Positions 9,501 to 16,336 of a stretch of DNA of 64,000 bases are shown one piece after another. The stretch comes from Pedobacter schmidteae (GTDB lineage Bacteria; Bacteroidota; Bacteroidia; Sphingobacteriales; Sphingobacteriaceae). The notes beneath the pieces are model-generated. The model worked only from the letters and a program-made list of their open reading frames with translations. It was not told the DNA's origin and ran no database searches. Position 1 is the first letter of the stretch. The number at the start of each line of letters is the position of its first letter. The DNA lies in the NCBI RefSeq assembly GCF_900564155.1, contig NZ_LS999839.1, forward strand, positions 1,423,097 to 1,487,096, in the 5' to 3' direction. Both the position numbers and the translations under genes were made by a program.

Positions 9501-9649
9501 TTGCCGTTAGTAGTGTAACCATCGAATCTGTTATATGGATATAGTCGTCCGAACTCAGGTATAGGACTTGGATCTGAATAAGGGTATGTTTTGAGTACGA
9601 CGAGTTCCTTCCTGATCTTAGCTTCTTCTATGATTTTAGTGTTTTCCAT
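6509..9649 (-). CDS. DUF5107 domain and TPR-repeat protein
   Basis: The ATG at 9649 (MENTKIIEEAKIRK, 1046 residues) is preferred over one 36 bases upstream, whose extra residues (MPQCTLLHQHYQ) look non-coding. Residues about 15-330 form a DUF5107 domain, with WINPAVGGKIWGAI and GPWTSGGMEINMGI, likely a beta-sandwich of the galactose-mutarotase type that binds carbohydrate. Residues about 430-1000 form a long series of tetratricopeptide-like helical repeats (for example GLAGLYFKQMKYTDALRLL). No signal peptide is seen, so it is probably cytoplasmic. It is the first gene of the operon ending with the FucP-like transporter. The biochemical role of the family is not established. The gene is preceded by a -7-like box and an operator-like palindrome. 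Confidence 0.85.
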   Translation of the reverse strand: MENTKIIEEAKIRKELVVLKTYPYSDPSPIPEFGRLYPYNRFDGYTTNGKDQAWEMVVMENPYIKLWINPAVGGKIWGAIEKATGKEFIYFNHTAKFRDVAMRGPWTSGGMEINMGIIGHSPSCSADVDYKMIENEDGSVSCFIGATDWPSRTQWRVEINLPKDTAYFKTKSWWHNNTCLPQSYYQWNNVGIKASGNLEYIYPGQQRLGHDGNALSWPEDEANRKISFYDQNDHGEYKSYHVIGSYSDFWGCYWHADNFGMGHFAPYDEKPGKKIWIWGLSRYGMIWEDLLTDKDGQYTEVQSGRLFNQSIASSSKTPFKHASFLPHTSDTWEEHWFPVKDLGGLTYGCPKLSFHITREEGKTQLQLFSNEPLNHQLIILNQQRKLVSQHILMNTMQTFVIDLPAPVSATTLTLILDDTIIYNGPEQHTLLKRPVKINEGYNFNSVQASSIQAREWERQRFFDRAISNYKNCLEKDPFFIEALNGLAGLYFKQMKYTDALRLLNTSLAVDTYNPEANYFYGLVNHRLQNTADAKDGFSIASQSITYRVAAYIELAKLFLQEGQLEKASSYVRKAGQSGSINLHSVYLSIIINNLKGQHDKAMVLIQQLLITDPINYMARFELNKAKGLPIAQLTDSELPYETYMELASFYASLNLYKDALLLIEAAPEYPMVGVWKAYLFQKIGFKEKVDPTLNSAAALSADFVFPHREEDIMLLRWAIDLHPSWKFRYFLALAYIQNLKNENALNLLNSCNVAPDFYPFYIVRADLRQKMGEPGTLEDLKQAYHLAPNDWRTILSLSKYYAKHDDWTAALSITSKGYKLYPHNYYLGLKLARCFMHTQKFEQGISLMTNMSVLPNEGASEGRNSWRETQLRCALNAIDMRNPKKAIYHIHMAKTWPENMGIGKPHLVDERLEDFMELICLQMADKVKRKQLIQKISDFRASGDFTPYGSMDFISIFLMQESNDQQGIERILKAWAQEDPEALPLKWSIAFLNNNQQELNRLSKQKLLVKEVLPYEIPFEDRSFFFIKKLYSKGLFNKQIHLATIK

Positions 9650-9703
9650 TTGATAATGTTGATGGAGCAGGGTGCATTGCGGCACCTGTAAAATTTATAT
9701 GAT

Positions 9704-9735
9704 CAAACTTAATCAACAATAACTTAATAAGCAAG
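9704..9735 (-). promoter_or_regulatory. candidate promoter of the DUF5107-dioxygenase-isomerase-MFS operon
   Basis: On the minus strand 9711-9704 reads TAAGTTTG, a full match to the Bacteroidota -7 element TAnnTTTG. Twenty bases upstream, 9735-9732 reads CTTG, a weak version of the TTTG -33 element. The start codon is 54 bases downstream at 9649. The operator-like palindrome lies about 17 bases upstream of the -33 box. Confidence 0.4.
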
Positions 9736-9751
9736 CATTTTTCTTAAAATA

Positions 9752-9765
9752 TGTGCGCGCACACA
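9752..9765. promoter_or_regulatory. LacI-type operator candidate
   Basis: TGTGCGCGCACACA matches 12 of 14 bases of the element at 16160. It is almost palindromic, as expected for a homodimeric LacI-family regulator, and lies between the regulator gene and the divergent catabolic operon. Its position upstream of the likely promoter allows either repression by looping or activation. Confidence 0.5.
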
Positions 9766-9937
9766 GTTTGTTTTTAATGCTTATATGCTAATAAATGTGT
9801 TTATTTTGTAATACGTATACATTTCGTGTTAGGCGATGAGAATCTTCGTGAATTTTAGGTATTTTAGACAACCGGAAAGTGATGCCTGGTTGTGTAGTTT
9901 GCATAGGGTTTATGCAAATGTTGTAAACTAAATTAGA

Positions 9938-9945
9938 TACATTTG
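9938..9945 (+). promoter_or_regulatory. candidate -7 box for the LacI-family gene
   Basis: TACATTTG is an exact TAnnTTTG match on the coding strand, 78 bases before the regulator's start codon. No good -33 TTTG is seen at the usual spacing, so this is tentative. Confidence 0.3.
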
Positions 9946-10023
9946 TAAAATTTTTATAGCCGTCTGGATGCAATGATTAGTGAAATAGTGGAGCTTTTAA
10001 ATTGTATAAAATAAAATAGGAAA

Positions 10024-11100
10024 ATGAAGAACATCCGTATTAAGGATATTGCCGCCAAGGCTAAAGTTTCTGCTGGTACTGTTGACCGGGTATTGCATGA
10101 TCGCGGAAATGTTTCAGAAAAGGTAAAGGAGCGGATTCTCCAGATCATAGAGGAGATGAACTACGAGCCTAATCTGATGGCAAGGGCATTGGGTACAAAA
10201 AAAGAGTATCATTTTGCGGCCCTGATTGGAGATCCCCGTTACGATGCATATTGGCTTGATCCAAAATCGGGTATTCAGAAAGCTGCAAAGGAGGCCAGGC
10301 AGTACGGTGTCAAAGTGACTCTGTATATGTTTAATCCATACGATCCTGGTTCCTTTGTTAAAAAAGCTGAAGAGGTTACCCGGACTAATCCTGATGGAAT
10401 TTTGCTTGCACCGATGTTCTATCGCGAAGTACTTCCTTTTTTCGAAGCCTGGAAAACGCAGGAGATCCCTTTTGTACTATTTAATACCCAGATTGCAGAG
10501 GCTGATCCCTTAAGTTATATTGGACAGGACTCTTATCAAAGTGGCCAGGTTGCCGGAAAGCTAATTCACTACGGGCAATCTCAAGGCTCGTCTGTTTTGA
10601 TTGCGCATATCGATGAAGAAATCAGCAATTCTGCCCACCTTACCAAAAAGGAACAGGGATTAAGAAATTACTTTATTCAAAATAAGCTTGATCACCAGTA
10701 CGAGATCATTAAAGCAGAGTTAAATCTCAGGAACTATGCCTTGTTTGTGGAGCAACTGGATGCGATCTTTGAAAGCAACCCTCAGCTTCAGTTTTGTTTT
10801 GTAACAACTTCTAAGGCATTTGAAATCGCCAAATATTTTGAGCAGAAATTTATAAATCATATCAAAATAATTGGATACGATCTTATTCCTCAGAATTTAC
10901 ATTACCTGAATAAAGGTTCAATTAGCTTTCTGATTAATCAAAATCCATTGGGTCAGGGATATTGGGGTATTAACCAACTCCTGGACCACCTGGTACTTAA
11001 AAAGGAGATTTCTGCTATAAAGTTCCTGCCTTTGGATATCGTAACCAAAGAAAATCTGAATTACTATATAGATGATTCTCTGCTCTACAATAGATTTTAA
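10024..11100 (+). CDS. LacI-family transcriptional regulator
   Basis: This 358-residue regulator has an N-terminal LacI helix-turn-helix (about residues 4-50: IRIKDIAAKAKVSAGTVDRV), a hinge containing LMARALGTKK, and a periplasmic-binding-protein-like effector domain (about 60-340) with DGILLAPM and IGYDLIPQNLHYL. The Asp in GTVDRVL replaces the more usual Ser of family recognition helices; this form is common in Bacteroidota homologues. The effector is probably a sugar from the locus A glycan. The likely targets are three nearby operons, because similar 14-base palindromes lie at 9752, 15933, 16160 and 16216. Its stop codon is only two bases from the stop of the convergent beta-helix gene, leaving no room for a separate terminator. 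Confidence 0.92.
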   Translation: MKNIRIKDIAAKAKVSAGTVDRVLHDRGNVSEKVKERILQIIEEMNYEPNLMARALGTKKEYHFAALIGDPRYDAYWLDPKSGIQKAAKEARQYGVKVTLYMFNPYDPGSFVKKAEEVTRTNPDGILLAPMFYREVLPFFEAWKTQEIPFVLFNTQIAEADPLSYIGQDSYQSGQVAGKLIHYGQSQGSSVLIAHIDEEISNSAHLTKKEQGLRNYFIQNKLDHQYEIIKAELNLRNYALFVEQLDAIFESNPQLQFCFVTTSKAFEIAKYFEQKFINHIKIIGYDLIPQNLHYLNKGSISFLINQNPLGQGYWGINQLLDHLVLKKEISAIKFLPLDIVTKENLNYYIDDSLLYNRF

Positions 11101-11102
11101 GT

Positions 11103-13274
11103 TTATTTCTCTACCAGCATTAACTTCCTGTAGCCAATCTTTTCAAAAGGAATATTTCTGAAGCCAGGAATTTTTTCGAATACAATGGCGTCTTTCTTTA
11201 ATTTAAAATTCTCGGCTTCGTAGTTTTCAAAACCAGGATCCTGTTCAGTTTCGTAATTAATTCCGGTGAATGATAGTAAGGCTTCCTTACCTTCAACTTT
11301 TTTAGGAATTTTTACAAATACATTGTTGCTGAAGACATTTCGTTTGGGCATGGCCGGGTCATCGTCAAAATATTTAGCAAGTTGTGGATATTGGATAGCA
11401 TATGGTGGATTCTTATAGTTTACGGCCTCAAGCCTTTTTTGATAGGTGCCACCTTTAACAAGCATTGCTTTTGCCCAGGATTTTAGTCTGTCATCAATGT
11501 GAGCCGCGAATTTAGTCTCTATAAAAATATTGTTGTAGTACCTGTTGTCCTGACCCCCGCCAATAAATCCCGCAACGGTACCCGCTTTGTAAAACACGTT
11601 GTCATATACTTCCATGTCGCAGGCGCCATCGTCATGGTAAACAGCCATGGTTTTATGATCTCCACCAATATGGTGAAAATAATTATACCTGGTCACATGT
11701 CCCCGCTCTGAAGGATTACGGCCATAATATAGCGCTCCCATATCATCTGATTCCATTACTAAATGGTGAAAGTTATTGTATTCAATGACATGATTATTAC
11801 CGTGCATAAATACACCTGTTGAGGGGGCATTATAAATGTCGCAGTTTGAAATGTGATTTCCTACCCCTGAAATCCATATTCCTGGCCGATAGAAAAATTC
11901 AATACGGTTGAAGTCGTGTATGTTGCAGTTCTTAACATAATTATTGCCAGGTTCCAGGGTTAGTCTATTGCCGCCGCTAATAAAAAAGCCGCCGGTGCCA
12001 GTATTGTAAACCTCACAATTGATGATCCCATTGTTTTTGCCCGCTTCTCTGTTAAAGATGGTATTGTCGTAAACATAAGGTACTATGCTGCCAATAACAC
12101 GAGATTCAGGCTTGATGGCATATACACTCAGGCTGTCAGACTCGGCCTGTAATCCTTTGCCCATAAATATGGCTAACATACCCAGGTTTGTAAACTTACA
12201 GCCATCTATTACAACGCCCTCAGTTCTCTCCATAGTGATGCCAATCCCCCTGCTGCAGGTGAACTGGAGGTTCTTTATGGTTACATTACGTACGTCGTCT
12301 ATGGCAAATAGTGGAGTTTCAAGTTCCGATACTTCCAGTTTTTTCAAGTTTTCCGGCGGTAGGAAATATAGATTTTTTTGCTCAGTATCAACATAATATT
12401 CCCCAGGCTGATCAATCTCTTCCGGTAAATTGTAAGCGTACCAGGCTCTCCAGGGTTTCCCGGCGCCAAAGCCATATGTGTGTGGTTTTAGCGTAGTGAT
12501 CGTTTTGGTAAGCGTGTCGATACCCTTTAGCGGAACGGCATCGTCTGCGTAGCCCCACATAAAAAAGCCAGCTATCCAGGCTTTGTTTGGCTCCTTCCAT
12601 CTTGAAGGACGTTGAATAGCATCGTATGTGAATACAGCACCACGATTTGTTGAATCACCCCATCTTGGGATTGACCCCGTATCTAAAACCTTATGAATAG
12701 GTATTGATCCTTTATTTGGCCAACGTGCAATTTTTCCAGGCTCATCATTGGTGAAGATTTCGAGCCAGGAGGGGGCAAAGGGCCTTGTGAAACCTGTCAT
12801 TCTAATCTTGCCGACATTACTTACCCCTGCGTCTTTTAGTGCCACCTGCCTGATTTTATTCCTTACTTCAGGGAGAAAGCGACTTAAATAAACAGGGTCT
12901 GAAACAGGTTTGATTAGACTGTCCTTAATGATCTTTCCTCCATGTATAACCGGCTGTTCATTTTCGTATGCTTTAATCAGCAAAGGCACTAAAGAGCTCC
13001 ATGTCTTATGCTGAACAATTTCAAGTGTTGCTGACATAGGGTAAGCTCCCCCTCGTAAGATGATCTCGATTGGCTTTTTAGTTCTCTTACTTGCTTTATG
13101 AGCAATCTCTAGCGCTTTAGCAATGCTGGATGTTGGTTTTTTAAGCGAGCCTTTATTCTTAGGCAATCCTTGCGGAGATACATAAATCTGAATTGGTTTT
13201 TGTGCATAGCCCCATGTTGTTGTTAGGACTAAGAATAGCCCCAAAAATGCTTTTTTTATAAAATTATCAGTCAT
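11103..13274 (-). CDS. secreted right-handed parallel beta-helix protein, possible glycoside hydrolase or lyase
   Basis: The ATG at 13274 (MTDNFIKKAFLGLFLVL, 723 residues) gives a clean signal peptide ending WGYAQ; an in-frame ATG 54 bases upstream would overlap the preceding gene. After the signal comes IYVSPQGLPKNKGSLKKP, a common opening of extracellular beta-helix carbohydrate enzymes. Residues about 325-640 carry repeated rungs rich in Asn, Gly and His, such as NCDIYNAPSTGVFMHGNN and YNYFHHIGGDH. Families with this architecture include GH141 (fucosidase or xylanase) and several polysaccharide lyases; sequence alone does not decide. It follows the GH123-like gene after 13 bases and is probably co-transcribed with it. 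It could be the missing lyase that makes the substrate of the GH88 enzyme at 32557, but that is speculation. Confidence 0.75.
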   Translation of the reverse strand: MTDNFIKKAFLGLFLVLTTTWGYAQKPIQIYVSPQGLPKNKGSLKKPTSSIAKALEIAHKASKRTKKPIEIILRGGAYPMSATLEIVQHKTWSSLVPLLIKAYENEQPVIHGGKIIKDSLIKPVSDPVYLSRFLPEVRNKIRQVALKDAGVSNVGKIRMTGFTRPFAPSWLEIFTNDEPGKIARWPNKGSIPIHKVLDTGSIPRWGDSTNRGAVFTYDAIQRPSRWKEPNKAWIAGFFMWGYADDAVPLKGIDTLTKTITTLKPHTYGFGAGKPWRAWYAYNLPEEIDQPGEYYVDTEQKNLYFLPPENLKKLEVSELETPLFAIDDVRNVTIKNLQFTCSRGIGITMERTEGVVIDGCKFTNLGMLAIFMGKGLQAESDSLSVYAIKPESRVIGSIVPYVYDNTIFNREAGKNNGIINCEVYNTGTGGFFISGGNRLTLEPGNNYVKNCNIHDFNRIEFFYRPGIWISGVGNHISNCDIYNAPSTGVFMHGNNHVIEYNNFHHLVMESDDMGALYYGRNPSERGHVTRYNYFHHIGGDHKTMAVYHDDGACDMEVYDNVFYKAGTVAGFIGGGQDNRYYNNIFIETKFAAHIDDRLKSWAKAMLVKGGTYQKRLEAVNYKNPPYAIQYPQLAKYFDDDPAMPKRNVFSNNVFVKIPKKVEGKEALLSFTGINYETEQDPGFENYEAENFKLKKDAIVFEKIPGFRNIPFEKIGYRKLMLVEK

Positions 13275-13287
13275 TTTCAAACTAAAT

Positions 13288-15990
13288 TTATTTTCGTTTA
13301 ATAACAATAAGAAATCCTTTCTCTCCATCTAGTGTAATTTCTTTGCTGACGTCGATGTTCTTTTTCTCCTGGAAGTCAATTATTTCTGGGATTTCTGCCG
13401 TTATCTGGTCTGCTGAAAAACCGAGTGCTTTCCAATCAATATTTAGTTTGCAGGTTTGCGCCTCCGATTTCCAGTTGGCAACGGCAATAATAACTTCGTC
13501 TTTGCCCTTGAAAATGGTGGCTTCAGTGTTCCTGTTGTTCGTCTTAACAGGTATTTCATCATTCCAAAACCCAATCATCTGCTTCTTCTCAATATGGTAG
13601 TCATCCCAAAATTTCCAGATGTGTTCAGGTGTTTTGGCTTTAAACCAGCCGAGTCTGTTCGTTATGCCAAATACCATTCCGCGCCATGGGTTTCCGCCTT
13701 TGTTGAGCATTTGAGAGGAGAGACCAAATGGCACGCCACTTACCTCTATGAGCCAATAGTCTGAAGAGCGGTTGTAATCTCTGGCCTCGCCAACCCACAA
13801 GTGATCAATGTAAGGGAGCATATCCATATATAAGTTTAGGGAAGAGGCCCATTTTGCATATTTGTTAAAATGGTTCCAGGTGTGCATATCTATTTTGGAT
13901 CCAGGTCTTTCTCTCTCCAGTATCTTACGGGTTCTTTGCATGGTCTCACGATCAAGTGCCAGGTCGTCCATATAGATCCCGTCAATATTTATTTCTTTGC
14001 ACATCCACTCCAGTCCCCCCAGAAAAAAGTTGTTCAAACGAGAGTCTGGTCTGGTTAATACCGCCAGGTCCTGACGCCCCTTGTACTTGCCTGAAGTAAA
14101 AGTGGCGACCCACCCCGGGATAAAATCCTTTTTAAGATTTTGTCCCAGCCATGGGTGTACACCATTGGGGTTAACAAGTGTTCTGGTGGCCATCCCCGGC
14201 CCGGGGAAAATAATTTCATCACCCAGGGCGCGCATAGCCCATAATTCGGGAGCATTTACGCTAATTTCTCTTGTTGTATAATAGATTTTGGTTTTAAACC
14301 CTTTGGTATGAGAGCTGTCAATAAACGCTTTCAGGTCAGGTACATTGTCATTGGCAAAAGGATAATCCAGGAAAGGATAGATGTCTTTTTTATGGTGAAT
14401 ATTGATGATGTTGGCGCCGTGTTGCTGTGCAAGCTTGATGGTGTTGCTGGTGGTGTCAATGTCGGAATGATAGTAACGGTCATTGAACTGAATGTCTTTG
14501 TTGATGAGCTTAAAAGGGGTAACTAAAAATTCGGCATCAAACTGATAAGTCTCATCTTTTTTTAGGATGCGGTTGCCGGAATAGGCTTTAATCATTACTG
14601 TTTTATGATCTTGGTAAATGTCTACACCGCCTTTATTGCTGTTTCCCCATGATTCTGGTTCATGAAGCGGGCCAAAAGGATAATAAAGATTGACCAACTG
14701 CCTTTGATAGTTTTTTCCTTTTAACTTGAGTTTCAGTCCGCCGTTTACTGCACCCATCCACACTTCATCCTGATGTTTTTCGATCACATCCCATTTCCAT
14801 TTCCATTCTTTCGGACTTAATCCGCCTTCTCTATCCAAGCCCATCATGTAAATCGCTTTTTCCGGACGCATCGGTATTTCCAGACGAATGTCATCGATGG
14901 GTATATCACGGGTTGTACTCACCGTGGCGCTATATCCAATAAATCCATCATAATCTGCACGGCCTTTTATGAGAACGGTGATTTCCCCGTTTGTCAGCTT
15001 CGTTTCCCAGTGTGTTGATCCGGGAAAATGATCTTCAAATTTTAACGTTCCGGACTTAAGGCTTAAGGCCTTGCCATTTTGAGCAATCACAAACTGAATA
15101 GGGGCGGCAATAATGGGCTCGCCTTTGGGTAAAATCAATTCATTATTTTTATCAAAGTAAGTCTGGATGTCTATCGGAAGGCCCTGATCGGATAGCTTTA
15201 TAGATCGGCCAAGTATATTGATGTTTTTTTGTGTCCGGTCTACCTGTTTAAATCCGTTGGTGAGTCCGCTGTCAAGTGCTACTTTAGTATTTAACCAGGC
15301 TAATCTTGATAATTTAGTTTCGTCGTTATAGCCGTGATTTTTTATAATGCTGCCAGACACATTCAATCGTACCTGTATGGTGGTGGTTTCCCGGCCTTCA
15401 GGAGTGATTTTAACGATGCCCTTATATTCACCTTTAAAATCTTCGGGAATCTGGATGCCAAACCATAAAGGCAATACATTTTTCGCTGTTAGCGCTAAAG
15501 TTTTAGAGAAAGGCTCACCCTTAAAGGAGGTGCCGCCCGTATTAAAGCATGTTACCTCTTGAATAGACTGTCCATTGGTATTGCGAAGTGGAGAAAAATG
15601 AACGTTAATATTTTTTAACGATTGTGTCGGAGCATATAACCCTACCTGGAATACATAGTATTCTCCCGGTTGAGCGAGTCCATTAAAATTAGTAAGCGCT
15701 TCGTTTGAGTAGTTTGTCCATTTTTCGGGCAGACTATCTAACAATCGAATAGGATTTTCACGACTCTCCGGAAAGGTGAAATATGGTTTGCCAGGAAATT
15801 TCTTCAGTAAGGAGCTGACTTGCTGTGTTGAGGCTGGTTTTGACATAATGGTTGGTCCCAGTCCAATATATCCTGTCAGTTTTGTTTCTCTAATGGCATC
15901 AACATCTATAGCGTGAAGAAGTTTGTCTTTGTTTTGTGCGGACACAAAAGATGTAATAAGCATAAAAGAAGAAAATAATAGTTTTTTCAT
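13288..15990 (-). CDS. GH123-like (DUF6067) secreted glycoside hydrolase
   Basis: This 900-residue protein has a signal peptide (ending SFVSAQ), an N-terminal beta-sandwich region (to about 480) and a TIM-barrel-like catalytic region. The barrel contains NINGIYMDD-type sequence, read as EINIDGIYMDDLALDRE near residues 664-680, with adjacent acidic residues suited to catalysis. The pattern resembles proteins with GH123-like N-terminal and DUF6067 domains; characterised GH123 enzymes are beta-N-acetylgalactosaminidases using substrate-assisted chemistry. The substrate here is uncertain because the homology seems distant. It is the first gene of a minus-strand pair with the beta-helix protein and is divergent from SusC, sharing an intergenic region with two operator-like palindromes. 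A further candidate lies inside its first 20 codons. Confidence 0.68.
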   Translation of the reverse strand: MKKLLFSSFMLITSFVSAQNKDKLLHAIDVDAIRETKLTGYIGLGPTIMSKPASTQQVSSLLKKFPGKPYFTFPESRENPIRLLDSLPEKWTNYSNEALTNFNGLAQPGEYYVFQVGLYAPTQSLKNINVHFSPLRNTNGQSIQEVTCFNTGGTSFKGEPFSKTLALTAKNVLPLWFGIQIPEDFKGEYKGIVKITPEGRETTTIQVRLNVSGSIIKNHGYNDETKLSRLAWLNTKVALDSGLTNGFKQVDRTQKNINILGRSIKLSDQGLPIDIQTYFDKNNELILPKGEPIIAAPIQFVIAQNGKALSLKSGTLKFEDHFPGSTHWETKLTNGEITVLIKGRADYDGFIGYSATVSTTRDIPIDDIRLEIPMRPEKAIYMMGLDREGGLSPKEWKWKWDVIEKHQDEVWMGAVNGGLKLKLKGKNYQRQLVNLYYPFGPLHEPESWGNSNKGGVDIYQDHKTVMIKAYSGNRILKKDETYQFDAEFLVTPFKLINKDIQFNDRYYHSDIDTTSNTIKLAQQHGANIINIHHKKDIYPFLDYPFANDNVPDLKAFIDSSHTKGFKTKIYYTTREISVNAPELWAMRALGDEIIFPGPGMATRTLVNPNGVHPWLGQNLKKDFIPGWVATFTSGKYKGRQDLAVLTRPDSRLNNFFLGGLEWMCKEINIDGIYMDDLALDRETMQRTRKILERERPGSKIDMHTWNHFNKYAKWASSLNLYMDMLPYIDHLWVGEARDYNRSSDYWLIEVSGVPFGLSSQMLNKGGNPWRGMVFGITNRLGWFKAKTPEHIWKFWDDYHIEKKQMIGFWNDEIPVKTNNRNTEATIFKGKDEVIIAVANWKSEAQTCKLNIDWKALGFSADQITAEIPEIIDFQEKKNIDVSKEITLDGEKGFLIVIKRK
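15933..15946. promoter_or_regulatory. operator-like palindrome inside the start of the GH123-like gene
   Basis: The minus strand reads TGTGTCCGCACAAA, matching 12 of 14 bases of the 16160 element. It lies 44-57 bases into the coding sequence, over the codons at the end of the signal peptide. An intragenic site could serve as an auxiliary operator, but coding constraint may explain the match. Confidence 0.3.
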
Positions 15991-16159
15991 AACTGTTGAT
16001 TTATTAAGACAAATCGATTGGTTTATAGTTGGTTATGCAAATTAGCTGTTTTTAAGCATTTAAGGCATTAGTCTACGTCTTCAGCTGTTGCGTTAAAAGC
16101 GAAAATGCAATACTCAAACATAGTAACAAAAAATCGGGAATAAAAAATATTTTCAAAAT

Positions 16160-16173
16160 TGTGTTCGCACACA
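16160..16173. promoter_or_regulatory. LacI-type operator candidate, best copy
   Basis: TGTGTTCGCACACA has 5-bp inverted arms (TGTGT and ACACA) around a four-base core, the shape of a LacI-family operator. It overlaps the expected -33 region of the first TATGTTTG box, so binding could block transcription of the SusC operon. Confidence 0.55.
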
Positions 16174-16185
16174 TTAATATTTTGT

Positions 16186-16242
16186 TATGTTTGTGTAAGC
16201 ATATGAGGGTAATTCTGTGTTCGCACACTTAATGTATGTTTG
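16186..16242 (+). promoter_or_regulatory. two candidate -7 boxes for the SusC operon
   Basis: TATGTTTG occurs twice on the coding strand, at 16186-16193 and 16235-16242, both exact TAnnTTTG matches. Each lies just downstream of an operator-like palindrome (gaps of 12 and 5 bases). A clean -33 TTTG is not seen for either box. The arrangement suggests one or two repressible promoters. Confidence 0.35.
16216..16229. promoter_or_regulatory. LacI-type operator candidate, second copy
   Basis: TGTGTTCGCACACT differs from the 16160 copy only at its last base. The 56-base start-to-start spacing (about five helical turns) would place two bound dimers on roughly the same face of the DNA, which favours cooperative binding or looping. 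Confidence 0.5.
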
Positions 16243-16336
16243 CTTAATTTACAATGAACCATTGACTGGGCAATTTAATCTCAGATACTAACCAATATAA
16301 CCAAGTACAAGAATAACCAACCTAAATTCATGAAGT

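Larger units (their letters stand above)
9650..10023. other. divergent regulatory region between the catabolic operon and the LacI-type regulator
   Basis: This 374-base AT-rich region holds outward-facing -7-like boxes (9704-9711 minus, 9938-9945 plus) and one strong operator-like palindrome (9752-9765). No convincing short gene or RNA gene is seen. Confidence 0.6.
15991..16336. other. divergent regulatory region between the GH123-like and SusC operons
   Basis: This 346-base region contains two operator-like palindromes 56 bases apart (16160-16173 and 16216-16229) and two TATGTTTG boxes directed at SusC. The 90 bases before the SusC start are AT-rich with no clear structure. No coding sequence is apparent. 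Confidence 0.6.

Noticed and set aside
13275-13328. Upstream start for the beta-helix gene, overlapping the GH123-like gene
   Set aside because: The extra 18 residues are not signal-like, while the ATG at 13274 is followed directly by a good signal peptide.
14187-14203. GC-rich palindrome (CCCCGG around CCGGGG) in the GH123-like gene
   Set aside because: The arms are short, almost without a loop, and fall in codons for a Gly/Pro-rich stretch, so chance and coding explain it.
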